This document shows positions 1 through 10,062 of a stretch of DNA of 64,000 bases, piece by piece. The position numbers and the translations under genes are program-made. Positions within the stretch are counted from its first letter, which is position 1; every line of letters starts with the position of its first letter. This DNA comes from Thermoproteota archaeon (GTDB lineage: Archaea; Thermoproteota; Methanomethylicia; Methanomethylicales; Methanomethylicaceae): the NCBI GenBank assembly GCA_020832905.1, contig JAJHRG010000003.1, positions 62,001 through 126,000 of the forward strand, in the 5' to 3' direction. Below the pieces are notes generated by a model. The model was not told where the DNA came from. It did not search any database and worked only from the letters and a program-made list of their open reading frames with translations.

Positions 1-1
1 A

Positions 2-532
2 AATCCAATTGAAGTAGAAGAAAATGCTCCTATTGTTGTTAAAAAAATGGTAGATGTAACAAAAAAATTAGGTATAGGTCCAATGGCAGCAGTAGCAGGA
101 GTTTTAGCTGATTTAGCTTTAGAAGCTGCTATGAATGAAAATTCAAAATATATTTTAATTGAAAATGGAGGAGAAATTGCTATTAATGGAAATCATGAAT
201 TTAAAGTTGGAATTAAAGTAGGAAATTCAATTATTTTTAGATTAAAAATAAGACCTTGTGATATGCCTATTGGAATAGCTACAAGCTCAGGAAAATATGG
301 TCATGCATTAAGCTTTGGAATTGCAGATTCAGTAACAATAATAGCAGATAATGCTAGTATAGCTGATGCTGTTGCTACAACTGTATGTAATTATACTAGA
401 GGAAAAAATCCTCTAGAAAATGGATTATTAAAAGCTAAAGAAATAGCTAAGAATATAAAAGAAGTAAGAGGAGTAATAATAATGGTTAATGAGGAAATAG
501 GAATTTATGGAAAAATTCCTGAAATTATATAA
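2..532 (+). CDS. UPF0280 family protein (ApbE-like), 5' end outside window
   Basis: The frame is already open at base 2 and reads coding-like sequence before the first ATG at 47, so the gene begins before the window and only its C-terminal part (about 176 residues) is present. The glycine-rich stretches around GIGPMAAVAGVLAD, the ENGGE segment and the C-terminal CNYTRGKNP region fit the UPF0280 family, which is related to the ApbE flavin transferase fold. The exact function is not established; members are common in archaea and often lie near cofactor genes. It is followed after 13 bp by a TldE-like gene and two moeA genes on the same strand, so co-transcription is likely. Confidence 0.75.
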   Translation, partial: NPIEVEENAPIVVKKMVDVTKKLGIGPMAAVAGVLADLALEAAMNENSKYILIENGGEIAINGNHEFKVGIKVGNSIIFRLKIRPCDMPIGIATSSGKYGHALSFGIADSVTIIADNASIADAVATTVCNYTRGKNPLENGLLKAKEIAKNIKEVRGVIIMVNEEIGIYGKIPEII

Positions 533-545
533 AGCTGGTGAAAAA

Positions 546-1865
546 ATGAGTAATAATGAATTATTTTATATTGGAGAATATGTAATGAAAAATATACTAA
601 ATAGAGGAATGAATGATTGTATAGTTATTCCAATTCATATAAGAAAGACGATGATAAGATTTAGTAATAATGATATAGATGTTGTTCAAAATTGGTCAGA
701 AACAGGTGTAAAATTTTTAGCAATTAAAAATGATAAAAGTGTTATTGGATATATTGGAAATGTAAGTAAAGAAAGTATTGATAGAATATTAGAAAGAACT
801 TTAAAATTCTTATGTGAAAGATCAGCTATTATTCCAATAGGTAAAAAATTTCAAAAAAGATATTCAAAAGAAAAACTAAATGAAGAGAAAATGATAGATT
901 ATGTTTATTCTGCTATTAATTCTTCATTAAAAGAAGGTGCAGAAAGATGTGCTGGAGTATTTACAGGTTGTTTAAAATCTATTTGTATATTAAGTAGTAA
1001 AGAAGCAGAAGGATATGATGAAAGAATTACTTATGAATTAAATATAAGAGCATTTAAAGGAGAAATGAGTGGTCAAGGATTAAGTTGTGCAAATTCTATA
1101 AGTAAAATTAATAGTGAAGAAGCTGGAAAAGAAGCTGGTATTATAGCAAGTAGTGCTAAGGAATTTCTAAAATGGAATGAAGGAAAATATAGATTATTAA
1201 TTAGTCCAATAGTAGCAGCAAATTTAATGGAGAGATTAGTAAGTGCTACTTCTGCATTTAATATCGATGCTGGTTTATCTTGTCTTGTAGGAAAAATTGG
1301 AAAAAATGTTGTATCAGAAAAATTAACAATTATTGATGATGGTGTAATAGAAGATGGATTAAATTCAAGAATATTTGATGATGAGGGAATAGATGTAAGA
1401 AGAAATATTATTATAGAAAAAGGAGTATTGAAAAGCTACTTACATAATAGTAAAACAGCAAGAAAGTTTAATACTGAAACTACAGGAAATGCAGGATGGA
1501 TTAAACCTCATCCATGGAATATAATAGTAGAATCAGAAGAAATATCATTTAAAGAAGCTATGAGTTTACTAAAGAATGGAATTTATGTTACTAGTAATTG
1601 GTATACAAGATTTCAAAATTATAGAATTGGAGATTTTTCAACATTATGTAGAGATAATGTCTTCTTAGTAGAAAATGGAGAAATAAAAGGAGCTATAAAA
1701 GGTGTTAGAATAAGTGATAATTTATTAAGAATTTTTAACTCAGTAGATTATATTTTTAAAGAAAGAAAATGGATAAGATGGTGGGAAGTTTCAATACCAA
1801 CATTTATTTCCTCTATGATTTTAAATGATGTTTATATAACAAAAGCTCAGGGTTATATTACATGA
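546..1865 (+). CDS. TldD/PmbA family protein, TldE-like
   Basis: About 439 residues. The layout (N-terminal PmbA/TldD domain, central domain, C-terminal domain with the segment RIGDFSTLCRDNVFLVENGEI) matches the TldD/PmbA family, whose TldD-TldE heterodimers proteolyse small peptides. No HExxxH zinc motif is visible, so this is the TldE/PmbA-type subunit rather than the catalytic TldD; no TldD partner lies in the window. The ATG at 546 is chosen over the ATG at 507 because GGTGA sits just upstream of it and because 507 would overlap the preceding gene. The 3' end overlaps moeA by 4 bases (ATGA), which indicates translational coupling. Confidence 0.8.
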   Translation: MSNNELFYIGEYVMKNILNRGMNDCIVIPIHIRKTMIRFSNNDIDVVQNWSETGVKFLAIKNDKSVIGYIGNVSKESIDRILERTLKFLCERSAIIPIGKKFQKRYSKEKLNEEKMIDYVYSAINSSLKEGAERCAGVFTGCLKSICILSSKEAEGYDERITYELNIRAFKGEMSGQGLSCANSISKINSEEAGKEAGIIASSAKEFLKWNEGKYRLLISPIVAANLMERLVSATSAFNIDAGLSCLVGKIGKNVVSEKLTIIDDGVIEDGLNSRIFDDEGIDVRRNIIIEKGVLKSYLHNSKTARKFNTETTGNAGWIKPHPWNIIVESEEISFKEAMSLLKNGIYVTSNWYTRFQNYRIGDFSTLCRDNVFLVENGEIKGAIKGVRISDNLLRIFNSVDYIFKERKWIRWWEVSIPTFISSMILNDVYITKAQGYIT

Positions 1866-3085
1866 TGGAAAAAGGATTTAAAGAATTAAAAAATGTTGAT
1901 GAAGCATTAAGTATAGTAATGAATATTTTTGGATCAAAAAATTTTGAAAAAGAAGAAGTAAAGCTAAGTGAAGCTTTAGATAGAGTATTAGCTGAAGATA
2001 TAATATCAGATATTGATATACCTCCTTTTGATAGAGCTGCTGTAGATGGATTTGCTTTAAAATCATATGAAACATTTAGTGCAAATCCATATAATCCTGC
2101 AATTTTTAAAATTAAAGGAATTATAGAAGCTGGAGTTGAAAATGAAGAAATTGAAGTAAGAGAAGGAGAATGCTATGCAATATATACAGGTGCTCCTATA
2201 CCAAAAGGAGCAGATGCAGTAGTAATGGTTGAAGATTGTGATTTTGATGAAAATTATGTAAGAGTAAAAAAACCAGTACCAAAGTATGCAAATATTTCAT
2301 TAAAAGGTGAAGATATAAAAAAAGGAGAAATTATAATGAGAAAAGGACAATTGATAAGACCATGGCATATTGGTGTACTTTCATCTATAGGAAGAAAAAA
2401 AGTTATTGTATATAGATTACCAATTGTAGGTATATTTTCTATTGGTAATGAATTAATAGATTATGAAGATAAATTAACTAAAGGAAAAATTATTGATTCA
2501 ACAAGACCTATGATAATTAGCTTATTAAAAGAAATTGGATGTAATGTAATTGATAAAGGAATTGTAAAAGATGATTATAATGAAATATTAAATACATTAA
2601 AAGAACTTTCAAGTATTTCTGATATTATAATTACTATAGGTGGAACTTCTTTAGGAGGAAAAGATTTAGTACCAAAGGTTATTAAAAATATTATATTTCA
2701 TGGATTAGCAATAAAGCCAGGAAAACCTACAGGATTTGGAATTTTTAATGAAAAACCTGTATTAATGCTTCCTGGATATCCTGTTTCTGCATTAGTTGGA
2801 TTTGAATGTATAGGAATGCCATTACTATCTCATTGGAGAGGAAAGAAAATTGAAAGAAAAAAGATAAAAGCTATATTATCAAGAAGAATTCCAATAACTC
2901 CTGGTATAAGACATTTCTTAAGAGTTTCTCTTAAAAAATTAGATAATAAATTAATTGCTGAGCCAATTGCTCTTACAGGCTCAGGACTTTTATCATCTAT
3001 TACAAAAGCAGATGGAATTGTTGTAATTAAAGAAAATATAGAAGGATTAGAAGAAGGAGAAGAAGTTGAGGTAGAAATTTTATGA
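1862..3085 (+). CDS. moeA: Molybdopterin molybdenumtransferase MoeA (first copy)
   Basis: A full-length 407-residue MoeA. It shows the FDRAAVDGFAL segment near residue 60, the TGAPIPKGADAVVMVE segment near residue 110, the GGTSLGGKD molybdopterin-binding loop near residue 260 and the PGYPVSALVGF segment. MoeA inserts molybdate or tungstate into adenylylated molybdopterin in the cytoplasm; in a thermophilic archaeon the metal may be tungsten. It starts inside the TldE stop (ATGA) and its own stop overlaps the next moeA in the same way. A 48-nt tract (2186-2233) is identical to the second moeA. ATG at 1865 is an alternative start three bases downstream. Confidence 0.95.
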   Translation: MMEKGFKELKNVDEALSIVMNIFGSKNFEKEEVKLSEALDRVLAEDIISDIDIPPFDRAAVDGFALKSYETFSANPYNPAIFKIKGIIEAGVENEEIEVREGECYAIYTGAPIPKGADAVVMVEDCDFDENYVRVKKPVPKYANISLKGEDIKKGEIIMRKGQLIRPWHIGVLSSIGRKKVIVYRLPIVGIFSIGNELIDYEDKLTKGKIIDSTRPMIISLLKEIGCNVIDKGIVKDDYNEILNTLKELSSISDIIITIGGTSLGGKDLVPKVIKNIIFHGLAIKPGKPTGFGIFNEKPVLMLPGYPVSALVGFECIGMPLLSHWRGKKIERKKIKAILSRRIPITPGIRHFLRVSLKKLDNKLIAEPIALTGSGLLSSITKADGIVVIKENIEGLEEGEEVEVEIL

Positions 3086-5004
3086 GAAAAATTTTTCATG
3101 AGCTTGTAAGTATAGAAGAAGCATTAAATAGATTATTTAGCAAAATTAATAAAGATATTGAAACTGAAGTTATTGATATTTATAATGCATATGGAAGAGT
3201 ATTAGCAAAAGATATTATTTCTCCAATAGATTTACCTTCTTTTGATAGAGCAGAAGTAGATGGATATGCAGTATTATCATTAGATTTAGAAGGTGCTTCT
3301 GAACAAAATCCTATTAAGCTTAAAGTAATTGGAAATATAAATCCTGGAGATAGTAATTTAAAAGAAATATCAAGAGGAGAATGTATTGAAATTTCTACAG
3401 GTGCTCCTATACCAAAAGGAGCAGATGCAGTAGTAATGGTTGAATATACAAGAAGAAGAGGAGATTATGTTGAAATTTTTAAATCAGTAACACCAGGTGA
3501 AAATATTGCTTTTACTGGTTCTGATATAGAAATAGGAACAATTGTTTTAAGAAAAGGAACTTATCTTGGTGTTAAAGAAATTGCTCTTTTAGCAGCATTA
3601 GGATTTAAAAAAATTGAAGTTTATAAAAAACCATTAATTGGAATAATATCTACAGGTAATGAAATTTTAGATCAAGAATGTATTTTAGAATATGGAAAAA
3701 TTTATGATGTTAATGCTCCTATGCTTTATAATGCATTAAAAGAAGAAGGAGTAGATGTAATATTCTTAGGAAGAGCAAAAGATGATTATAATGAAATAAA
3801 GGAATTATTAGCTAATGGATTAGAAAAATGTAATGCAGTTATATTATCAGGAGGTACTTCTGCAGGTATTGGAGATATTGTTTATAGAGTTTTAGAAGAT
3901 TATTGTGATCAAGGAATAATTGTTCATGGTCTTAAAGTTAAGCCAGGAAAACCTACAGTTATTGCTATACATAAAGGAAAACCTATATTTGGTCTTCCTG
4001 GATTTCCTGTTTCTGCATTAATAATATTCAATGAAATTGTAAGACCATATATTCATTATATAACAAAAAAGAAAAGAAAAGAAGAAAAGAAAATTATTGC
4101 TTATCTTTCTGATAGAATAAATACAATAAAAGGAAAGAAATGGTTTCTTCCAGTACATCTTATAAAAAGAAATTCAATTATTGCTTATCCAATTTTTATA
4201 AGTTCTGGAGCAATTGGAACATTATCTAAAGCAGATGGTTATATAGTAATAGATGATAAAAAAGAATTCTTAGATAAAGGAGAAAAAGTAGAAGTAAATT
4301 TATTTAGTGAAGAATTAGCAGATATTGTAATAATTGGTAGTAATTGTCATGCTTTAGATATATTAGTTGAAATAATTTTTGAAAAATATGGATTAAAAAC
4401 TAAGCTTATAAATGTAGGATCATTAGCAGGATTAGAAGCTATAAAAAGAGATGAAGCTGATATTGCAGGTATTCATTTATTTGATCCAGAAACTGGAACA
4501 TATAATAAACCATTTCTTAGAAAAATGAATATTCCAGAAGATTATCTTATAAAAGGTTATAAAAGATTACAAGGAATAATGGTTAAAAAAGGAAATCCAA
4601 AGAATATAAAGGGAATTGAAGATTTAATTGAAAAAGATATTACATTTATAAATAGAAATAGAGGATCGGGAACAAGAGCTTTAATTGATTACCTATTGAA
4701 AAAAATTTGTAATGAAAAAGGATTAAATTTTAATGAAGTTATTACAAAGATAAAAGGATATAGAATTGAAGCAAAAACTCATTCTGCAGTAGCAGCTGCT
4801 ATAAGCCAGGGAAAAGCAGATATGGGAATAGGAATATTAAGTGCTGCAATTCAATATAATCTTGATTTTATTCCATTATGTTATGAAGAATATGATTTTG
4901 TTATTAATCCTAATGGAAGATTTAATAATATATTTATAGAATGTTTAAAATCAAAAGAATTTTTTGATAGAATAAGTAAACTACCAGGATATAAAATTGA
5001 ATAA
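3082..5004 (+). CDS. MoeA fused to a C-terminal periplasmic-binding-protein-like domain
   Basis: 640 residues. Residues 1 to about 410 are a second MoeA, with FDRAEVDGYAV, TGAPIPKGADAVVMVE and GGTSAGIGD motifs. From about residue 410 a type 2 periplasmic-binding-like domain follows, with IIGSNCHALDIL, the RNRGSGTRALIDYLL loop and a repeated ADIAGIH/ADMGIGIL pattern typical of the molybdate/LysR-substrate-like module seen in archaeal MoeA fusions. The domain has no signal peptide, so it acts in the cytoplasm, probably sensing or delivering the oxyanion or the cofactor. It overlaps the first moeA by ATGA. Paired MoeA proteins in archaea are often read as Mo- and W-specific, which is inference here. 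Confidence 0.92.
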   Translation: MRKIFHELVSIEEALNRLFSKINKDIETEVIDIYNAYGRVLAKDIISPIDLPSFDRAEVDGYAVLSLDLEGASEQNPIKLKVIGNINPGDSNLKEISRGECIEISTGAPIPKGADAVVMVEYTRRRGDYVEIFKSVTPGENIAFTGSDIEIGTIVLRKGTYLGVKEIALLAALGFKKIEVYKKPLIGIISTGNEILDQECILEYGKIYDVNAPMLYNALKEEGVDVIFLGRAKDDYNEIKELLANGLEKCNAVILSGGTSAGIGDIVYRVLEDYCDQGIIVHGLKVKPGKPTVIAIHKGKPIFGLPGFPVSALIIFNEIVRPYIHYITKKKRKEEKKIIAYLSDRINTIKGKKWFLPVHLIKRNSIIAYPIFISSGAIGTLSKADGYIVIDDKKEFLDKGEKVEVNLFSEELADIVIIGSNCHALDILVEIIFEKYGLKTKLINVGSLAGLEAIKRDEADIAGIHLFDPETGTYNKPFLRKMNIPEDYLIKGYKRLQGIMVKKGNPKNIKGIEDLIEKDITFINRNRGSGTRALIDYLLKKICNEKGLNFNEVITKIKGYRIEAKTHSAVAAAISQGKADMGIGILSAAIQYNLDFIPLCYEEYDFVINPNGRFNNIFIECLKSKEFFDRISKLPGYKIE

Positions 5005-5014
5005 GGTGAAAATT

Positions 5015-6085
5015 TTGGGAAAGAAAACTTTACTATATGAATTATATAAGAATAAAGCTCATATGGGTGAATTTGCAGGATTTGATTTACCTTTATGGTT
5101 TGAAGGAATTAAAGAAGAAGTAATTTCTGTAAGAGAAAATGTAGGATTATTTGATGTAAGTCATTTAGGAAGAGTAATAATCTCAGGAAAAGATGCAGGA
5201 AAATTTCTAGATTATTTAACAACAAATGATATTTTAAATTTAGAAGTTTTTCAAGCAAGATATTCTTTAATTTGTAATGAAAATGGAGGAATAAAAGATG
5301 ATATTATTGTCTTTAGAATTAGTAATAATGAATATTTAGTAATATGGAATGCTATAAATCATGAAAAAAATATGAAATGGATTAGTGAAAAAATTAGTAA
5401 TTTTAATGTAGATATTAGTAGTATTTATGAAAAAAGCTTTATGATAGCAATTCAAGGTCCAAAATCTGAAAAAATCCTAAAGCAATTATTTAATGAAGAA
5501 ATTTCTTCAATAAGAAGATTTAGAGGAAAAATAATAAATGATTACATAATTATGAGAACTGGATATACTGGAGAAGATGGATTTGAAATAATAGGTGAAA
5601 ATAAAGGAGATGAAATTTGGAATTCATTAATTTCTTTAGGAGTAAAACCATGTGGACTTGGAGCTAGAGATGTATTAAGAATTGAAGCAGGATTACCATT
5701 ATATGGAAATGATATTAATGAAAATATAAATCCATTTGAAGCTAGACTTGATTTTGCTATTAAAATGAATAAGAATTTTATTGGAAGAGAAGCTCTATTA
5801 AATATTAAAATAAATAAAAGAAGAATGGGAATTAAAATGATGGGAAAAAGTATTCCAAGAAAGAATTTTAATGTATATTTTAATGGAAAGCCAGTAGGAT
5901 ATATTACAAGTGGTACATTTTCTCCAATTTTAAATTGTAGTATTGCCATGGCATATCTTCCTTTAAATATTAATATTAATGATATTGTTGAAGTAGAAAT
6001 AAGAGGAAAATTTGAAAAAGGAATTGTAGTTGATTTTCCATTTTATGATACTAAAAAATATGGTTGGAGGAGAGAAATTAAATGA
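5015..6085 (+). CDS. gcvT: Aminomethyltransferase, glycine cleavage T protein
   Basis: About 356 residues with the full GcvT fold: GEFAGFDLPLWFEGIKEE at the N terminus, VGLFDVSHLGR, RTGYTGEDGFEI near residue 185 and GLGARDVLRIEAGLPLYG near residue 215. GcvT transfers the aminomethyl carbon of glycine to a reduced pterin, releasing ammonia. The TTG at 5015 is preferred over the TTG at 4997 because AAGGTGA lies five bases upstream of it and because this avoids an overlap with the moeA fusion. The other glycine cleavage proteins (P, H, L) are not in the window. A folate-dependent GcvT-like regulatory role as in YgfZ is less likely given full conservation of the core motifs. Confidence 0.9.
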   Translation: MGKKTLLYELYKNKAHMGEFAGFDLPLWFEGIKEEVISVRENVGLFDVSHLGRVIISGKDAGKFLDYLTTNDILNLEVFQARYSLICNENGGIKDDIIVFRISNNEYLVIWNAINHEKNMKWISEKISNFNVDISSIYEKSFMIAIQGPKSEKILKQLFNEEISSIRRFRGKIINDYIIMRTGYTGEDGFEIIGENKGDEIWNSLISLGVKPCGLGARDVLRIEAGLPLYGNDINENINPFEARLDFAIKMNKNFIGREALLNIKINKRRMGIKMMGKSIPRKNFNVYFNGKPVGYITSGTFSPILNCSIAMAYLPLNININDIVEVEIRGKFEKGIVVDFPFYDTKKYGWRREIK

Positions 6086-6489
6086 ATGTAAGCATTATAA
6101 TTAATTATCTTTTTGGAGAGAAAATAATGGATATTAGTGGTCCAATTAATATACAAATTACTACTAATATAAGTGTTACTAAATTAGTAAAAACAGAAGA
6201 AGGATTAGAAGGTAATTTTATTTTTACAGCAAATTACAATCCTGCAATTGCTAATATAATAATAAAAGGAGTAGTAAAAATAACAGGAGAGAAAAATGAA
6301 ATTGAAAATATAAGTAAAGAATTTAATAAAAAGAAAATTTTACCTGCTGATATATTACAAATAATTGCAAATACTTCATTTATTGAAGGTGTAATAATTG
6401 CAAAATCTTTAAATATTCCACCACCAATTCCTCTTCCTATAATATCTCAATCATCAGAAGAAAAGAAAGATACAAGTTATATTGTTTAA
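6082..6489 (+). CDS. Conserved archaeal protein of unknown function
   Basis: 135 residues, or 120 if translation starts at the ATG at 6127, which has GGAGAG six bases upstream; the ATG at 6082 overlaps the gcvT stop (ATGA) and has GGAGG further upstream. Both starts are possible. The sequence is beta-rich and begins, from the second start, with a strand pattern MDISGPINIQITTNISVTKL, then has a PPPIPLP proline segment close to the C terminus. No catalytic motif or membrane segment is seen. I do not recognise the family with confidence. It ends directly against the convergent helicase gene. Confidence 0.6.
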   Translation: MNVSIIINYLFGEKIMDISGPINIQITTNISVTKLVKTEEGLEGNFIFTANYNPAIANIIIKGVVKITGEKNEIENISKEFNKKKILPADILQIIANTSFIEGVIIAKSLNIPPPIPLPIISQSSEEKKDTSYIV

Positions 6490-9339
6490 TTACTTAAATT
6501 TAAATCTCATTTTTAGTGATTCTTTTTCCTCTCTTAATATCATATCAATAAGAATATCTAAATCTTTTATATTTGATGATGCTATTTTAATAATTGATGG
6601 CCATGATAGATTTTTTGCAGCTATTGCTAATATAGCTGGTAATCCATATTTTTCAATAAGTTCTCCAATTTCCATAGCATCTCTATACATTTTCTTAAAT
6701 CTTTCAGAAATTCTTCCTTTTTCTGTAACTTCTATTACCATTTGATTTACTTCATTAGGATCTCCATCTAGTAATGCTATTCTTTTTGATTTACAAATTG
6801 GACATTTTAATTCATTTAAAATATCCTTTATCTTTACAATTTCTAAATACTTAAAACATTCTGTACATAATGCAATTCTTGCTTCATTTAATATTCTTGC
6901 TTTTCCAGATTCAATTAATATTCTTCTTAATCTATCTGCAGGAATAATATCAGATTTCCAACTTAATTTTCTTAAACCAATTCTTGAAATTGGTGATAAT
7001 CCTTCTATTATTTTAATTTCATATTCTCCTTTCTTAATTTTTTCAATAACATACTTAAGTCCTTCTATATCTAAGTCCTTATATGATATCTCTCTTAATG
7101 TTTCTTTCCATATAATAGTTCCTTTTAAACTTTCCATAAGTTGATTTATTCCAACATCACTTAAATCAGCATTTTTTGATATTATACCAAATCTCTTTGC
7201 TACATGTAGTAATCTTCTTTTAAATAATCCACTTCTTTCAATAGCTTTTTCAATAATTTTCTCTATTTCTTCTACATTAATATCATTAATTATCTTTAAT
7301 AAAGTTTTTACATCAATTGATGTTTTTAAGAAAACTCTATATGGATCTTGAGAAACTCCAACACCACTTCCAGTATATTCTGTTATTAAATATCCTAGTA
7401 CTCTTGCTAATGCTTTATTTATCATTAATCCAAATGTACAATTTATTATAATATAATCCTCCCATTCTTCAATAGTTATAACTTTATGAGTTGGTATTTC
7501 CATATTTCTTTCAAATTGTTCTTTAACTTCACTTAATGCTTTTTTAAGTAAATCCTTAGAAACAGGATAAATTTTACATAATTCATTAATAATATCATCA
7601 AATTTTACTCCTTCTTTTAGCTTTCTATAAACAAAATCTCTTATTTCTCCAACTTCTTGAGCAACTTCAAAGAGAACAGGAATTTCATCTCCAATCCAAT
7701 CTGGTATAGCACCAGTAGGATCATTTTCTGCTTTTACATAAACTATATCATTGTAAATATGTAGAATTTTCCAAGGAGATCCTCTTACAATAAATTTTAC
7801 ACCTGGTTCTCCATATTCAGCTACAAAAGCTTCATCTAACATTCCTACAGCTTCATCTTTTTCTTCATCAATTACAAGATAATGTTTTTCCTCTGGTATC
7901 ATAGATAGATTTTCAAAATAATATTTAAATACAGCATCATATGGTCTTGCTTTTACAACAATATTTTCTTCTGGTATATAAAGTAATAACCTTGGTCTTC
8001 TATTACTCATATATTCAAGAACTGATATTAATTCTTCTTTTGTTAAATTTCTATAAGGATATGCTTTTCTTACTAATTCTAAAATTTCATCTACTTTCAT
8101 TCTTTTATATTCTATAATTAAACCTGCAATTTGATGAGTTAATACATCTAATGGTTTTTCTATAATTTTAACATCTTCAAGTTCTTCTTTAAGAGCACGT
8201 CTTGCTATTACAATAGATTCAAGAAAATCATCAGAATCCATAGCAATTATAACTCCTTTTGCAATTCCACCAATCCAATGACCTGCTCTTCCTATTCTCT
8301 GAACTAATCTTGTTACTTGTCTTGGAGAGTTATATTGAATTACTAAATCTATAGTACCAATATCAATTCCAAGCTCAAGAGAAGATGTACATACTACTCC
8401 TTTTAATTCTCCTCTTTTTAATCCTCCTTCAGCTTCTATTCTTGAAGTTTTTGAAAGACTTCCATGATGTATACTTATTGGAATATTTATATCCCATACT
8501 CTAAATCTACTTGCAAGTACTTCAGCTTCAGATCTTGTATTTGTAAAAACTAATGTAGATCTATTTTCATCTATTAGTTCTTTTATTCTTCTAAGTCTTG
8601 CAGCAACTTCAGGAAAAGTTGCTAATTTTTCACTAAGATAAATATCATCTTCTCTTACTTCTGGCATTTCTACACTTAATTTCATTATTCTTTGAGCAGA
8701 AACTTTTACAATTTCACAATTTCTTCCAGTACCAACTAAAAATTTTGCAACTTCTTCAGGAGATCCTATAGTTGCAGATAATCCTATAATTTGTGGCTCT
8801 TTTTCTAATATTTTCCTTAATCTTTCTAAAGCAATTGATAATTGACTTCCTCTTTTATCATCTGTAAGTTCATGTACTTCATCTACTATAATCCATTTTA
8901 CTTTTGATAAATGTTTTCTTAATACTTTTCCAGTAAGTATTGCTTGTAGTGTTTCAGGTGTTGTAATTAATATATCAGGAGGAGATGATGCTTGCTTTCC
9001 TCTTTCTCTTACATCAGTATCACCATGTCTTACTGAAATTTTAAAATCTAATTTACTACACCACCATTGTAATCTCTCCATTAAATCTCTATTTAATGCT
9101 CTTAATGGTGTAATATAGAGAACTTTTATTCCTGGTTTTCTTTCTTCTCTTAACATCATATCTAATATTGGAAGAAATGCAGCTTCAGTTTTTCCAGTAC
9201 CTGTTGGTGCAATTATTAGTACATTTTTTCCTTCAAAAATAAGTGGAATAGCTTTTTTCTGAGGTTCTGTAAGCTCATTAAATCCTTTTTCTTCTAATAA
9301 TTTTTGAATTGGTTTTGAAAATAATTCCTTCATTTCCAC
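6490..9339 (-). CDS. Lhr-like superfamily 2 ATP-dependent helicase
   Basis: 949 residues. Motif I APTGTGKT lies at residues 44-51, motif II DEVH at 153-156, motif III as LSATIG, and motif VI as QRIGRAGH, followed by a long Lhr-type C-terminal region with winged-helix and Lhr core domains. A CTEC ... CPIC pair near residues 840-865 forms a probable zinc site. Lhr-family helicases translocate 3' to 5' on single-stranded DNA and act in repair or replication-associated remodelling. The start MEMKEL has a second ATG two codons in. It is divergent from sfsA across only 36 bp and convergent with the small unknown gene with no gap. Confidence 0.92.
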   Translation of the reverse strand: MEMKELFSKPIQKLLEEKGFNELTEPQKKAIPLIFEGKNVLIIAPTGTGKTEAAFLPILDMMLREERKPGIKVLYITPLRALNRDLMERLQWWCSKLDFKISVRHGDTDVRERGKQASSPPDILITTPETLQAILTGKVLRKHLSKVKWIIVDEVHELTDDKRGSQLSIALERLRKILEKEPQIIGLSATIGSPEEVAKFLVGTGRNCEIVKVSAQRIMKLSVEMPEVREDDIYLSEKLATFPEVAARLRRIKELIDENRSTLVFTNTRSEAEVLASRFRVWDINIPISIHHGSLSKTSRIEAEGGLKRGELKGVVCTSSLELGIDIGTIDLVIQYNSPRQVTRLVQRIGRAGHWIGGIAKGVIIAMDSDDFLESIVIARRALKEELEDVKIIEKPLDVLTHQIAGLIIEYKRMKVDEILELVRKAYPYRNLTKEELISVLEYMSNRRPRLLLYIPEENIVVKARPYDAVFKYYFENLSMIPEEKHYLVIDEEKDEAVGMLDEAFVAEYGEPGVKFIVRGSPWKILHIYNDIVYVKAENDPTGAIPDWIGDEIPVLFEVAQEVGEIRDFVYRKLKEGVKFDDIINELCKIYPVSKDLLKKALSEVKEQFERNMEIPTHKVITIEEWEDYIIINCTFGLMINKALARVLGYLITEYTGSGVGVSQDPYRVFLKTSIDVKTLLKIINDINVEEIEKIIEKAIERSGLFKRRLLHVAKRFGIISKNADLSDVGINQLMESLKGTIIWKETLREISYKDLDIEGLKYVIEKIKKGEYEIKIIEGLSPISRIGLRKLSWKSDIIPADRLRRILIESGKARILNEARIALCTECFKYLEIVKIKDILNELKCPICKSKRIALLDGDPNEVNQMVIEVTEKGRISERFKKMYRDAMEIGELIEKYGLPAILAIAAKNLSWPSIIKIASSNIKDLDILIDMILREEKESLKMRFKFK

Positions 9340-9375
9340 AACTATAAAATAGAACTAATTTAATAATTTTATCGA

Positions 9376-10062
9376 ATGTTTATGAAACTAATAGAATTTC
9401 ATGATTTACTTGAAGGAAAATTTTTAGAAAGAATAAATAGATTTACAGTTTTATTAAATTATAAAGATAGTAATATTTTATGTCATCTTCATGATTCTGG
9501 AAGATTAAAGGAAATACTAATACCTAATACTAGAATTTTATTTAGAAAAGTTAAAAGAAATAATAGAAAAACAGAATATGATGTATTAGCTGCAGAAAAT
9601 AAAGGAAATTGGGTTATAATTGATTCTAGAATTCCAAATATTATATTTAAAAAACTCATAGAGTTATCAATTATAGATTATAGAATTATAGATGAAAATG
9701 TAAAATGTGGAAATTCTATAATAGATTTTCTATTAGAAAGAAATAATAAAAGATATTTAGCTGAAGTTAAAGGATGTACTTTATGTAAAAATGAATATGC
9801 ACTTTTTCCTGATGCTCCAACAATTAGAGGATATAAACAATTAATTAATATGATAAATTTATGTAAGGATAATCCAATATTGATATTTATTATAATGAGA
9901 AATGATCCAAAAGTATTATCAATAAATAAAGAAATTGATCCAAAATTTTATAAAGCTATTAAAATAGCTTTATCTAAAAATCTTAAAGTAGAATGTTATA
10001 AAATAGCTTTAGAAGAAAATACTATTTATTTCAAAGGAGAAATTCCTTTTCTTATTAAATAA
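9376..10062 (+). CDS. sfsA: SfsA family DNA-binding/nuclease-like protein
   Basis: About 228 residues (226 from the ATG at 9382). The HLHDSGRLKEIL segment near residue 38, the central SIIDFLL segment and the LAEVKGCTL motif are typical of SfsA, which combines an OB-fold and a PD-(D/E)XK nuclease-like fold; the D and ExK residues are present. The bacterial name refers to sugar fermentation stimulation, but a nucleic-acid role is more likely. The 3' end overlaps the convergent thioredoxin reductase gene by 37 nt. A TATA-like TATAAAAT lies in the short divergent region shared with the helicase. Confidence 0.9.
   Translation: MFMKLIEFHDLLEGKFLERINRFTVLLNYKDSNILCHLHDSGRLKEILIPNTRILFRKVKRNNRKTEYDVLAAENKGNWVIIDSRIPNIIFKKLIELSIIDYRIIDENVKCGNSIIDFLLERNNKRYLAEVKGCTLCKNEYALFPDAPTIRGYKQLINMINLCKDNPILIFIIMRNDPKVLSINKEIDPKFYKAIKIALSKNLKVECYKIALEENTIYFKGEIPFLIK

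Noticed and set aside
5015-6085. A complete glycine cleavage locus
   Set aside because: Only GcvT is present; P, H and L genes are not seen in the window.
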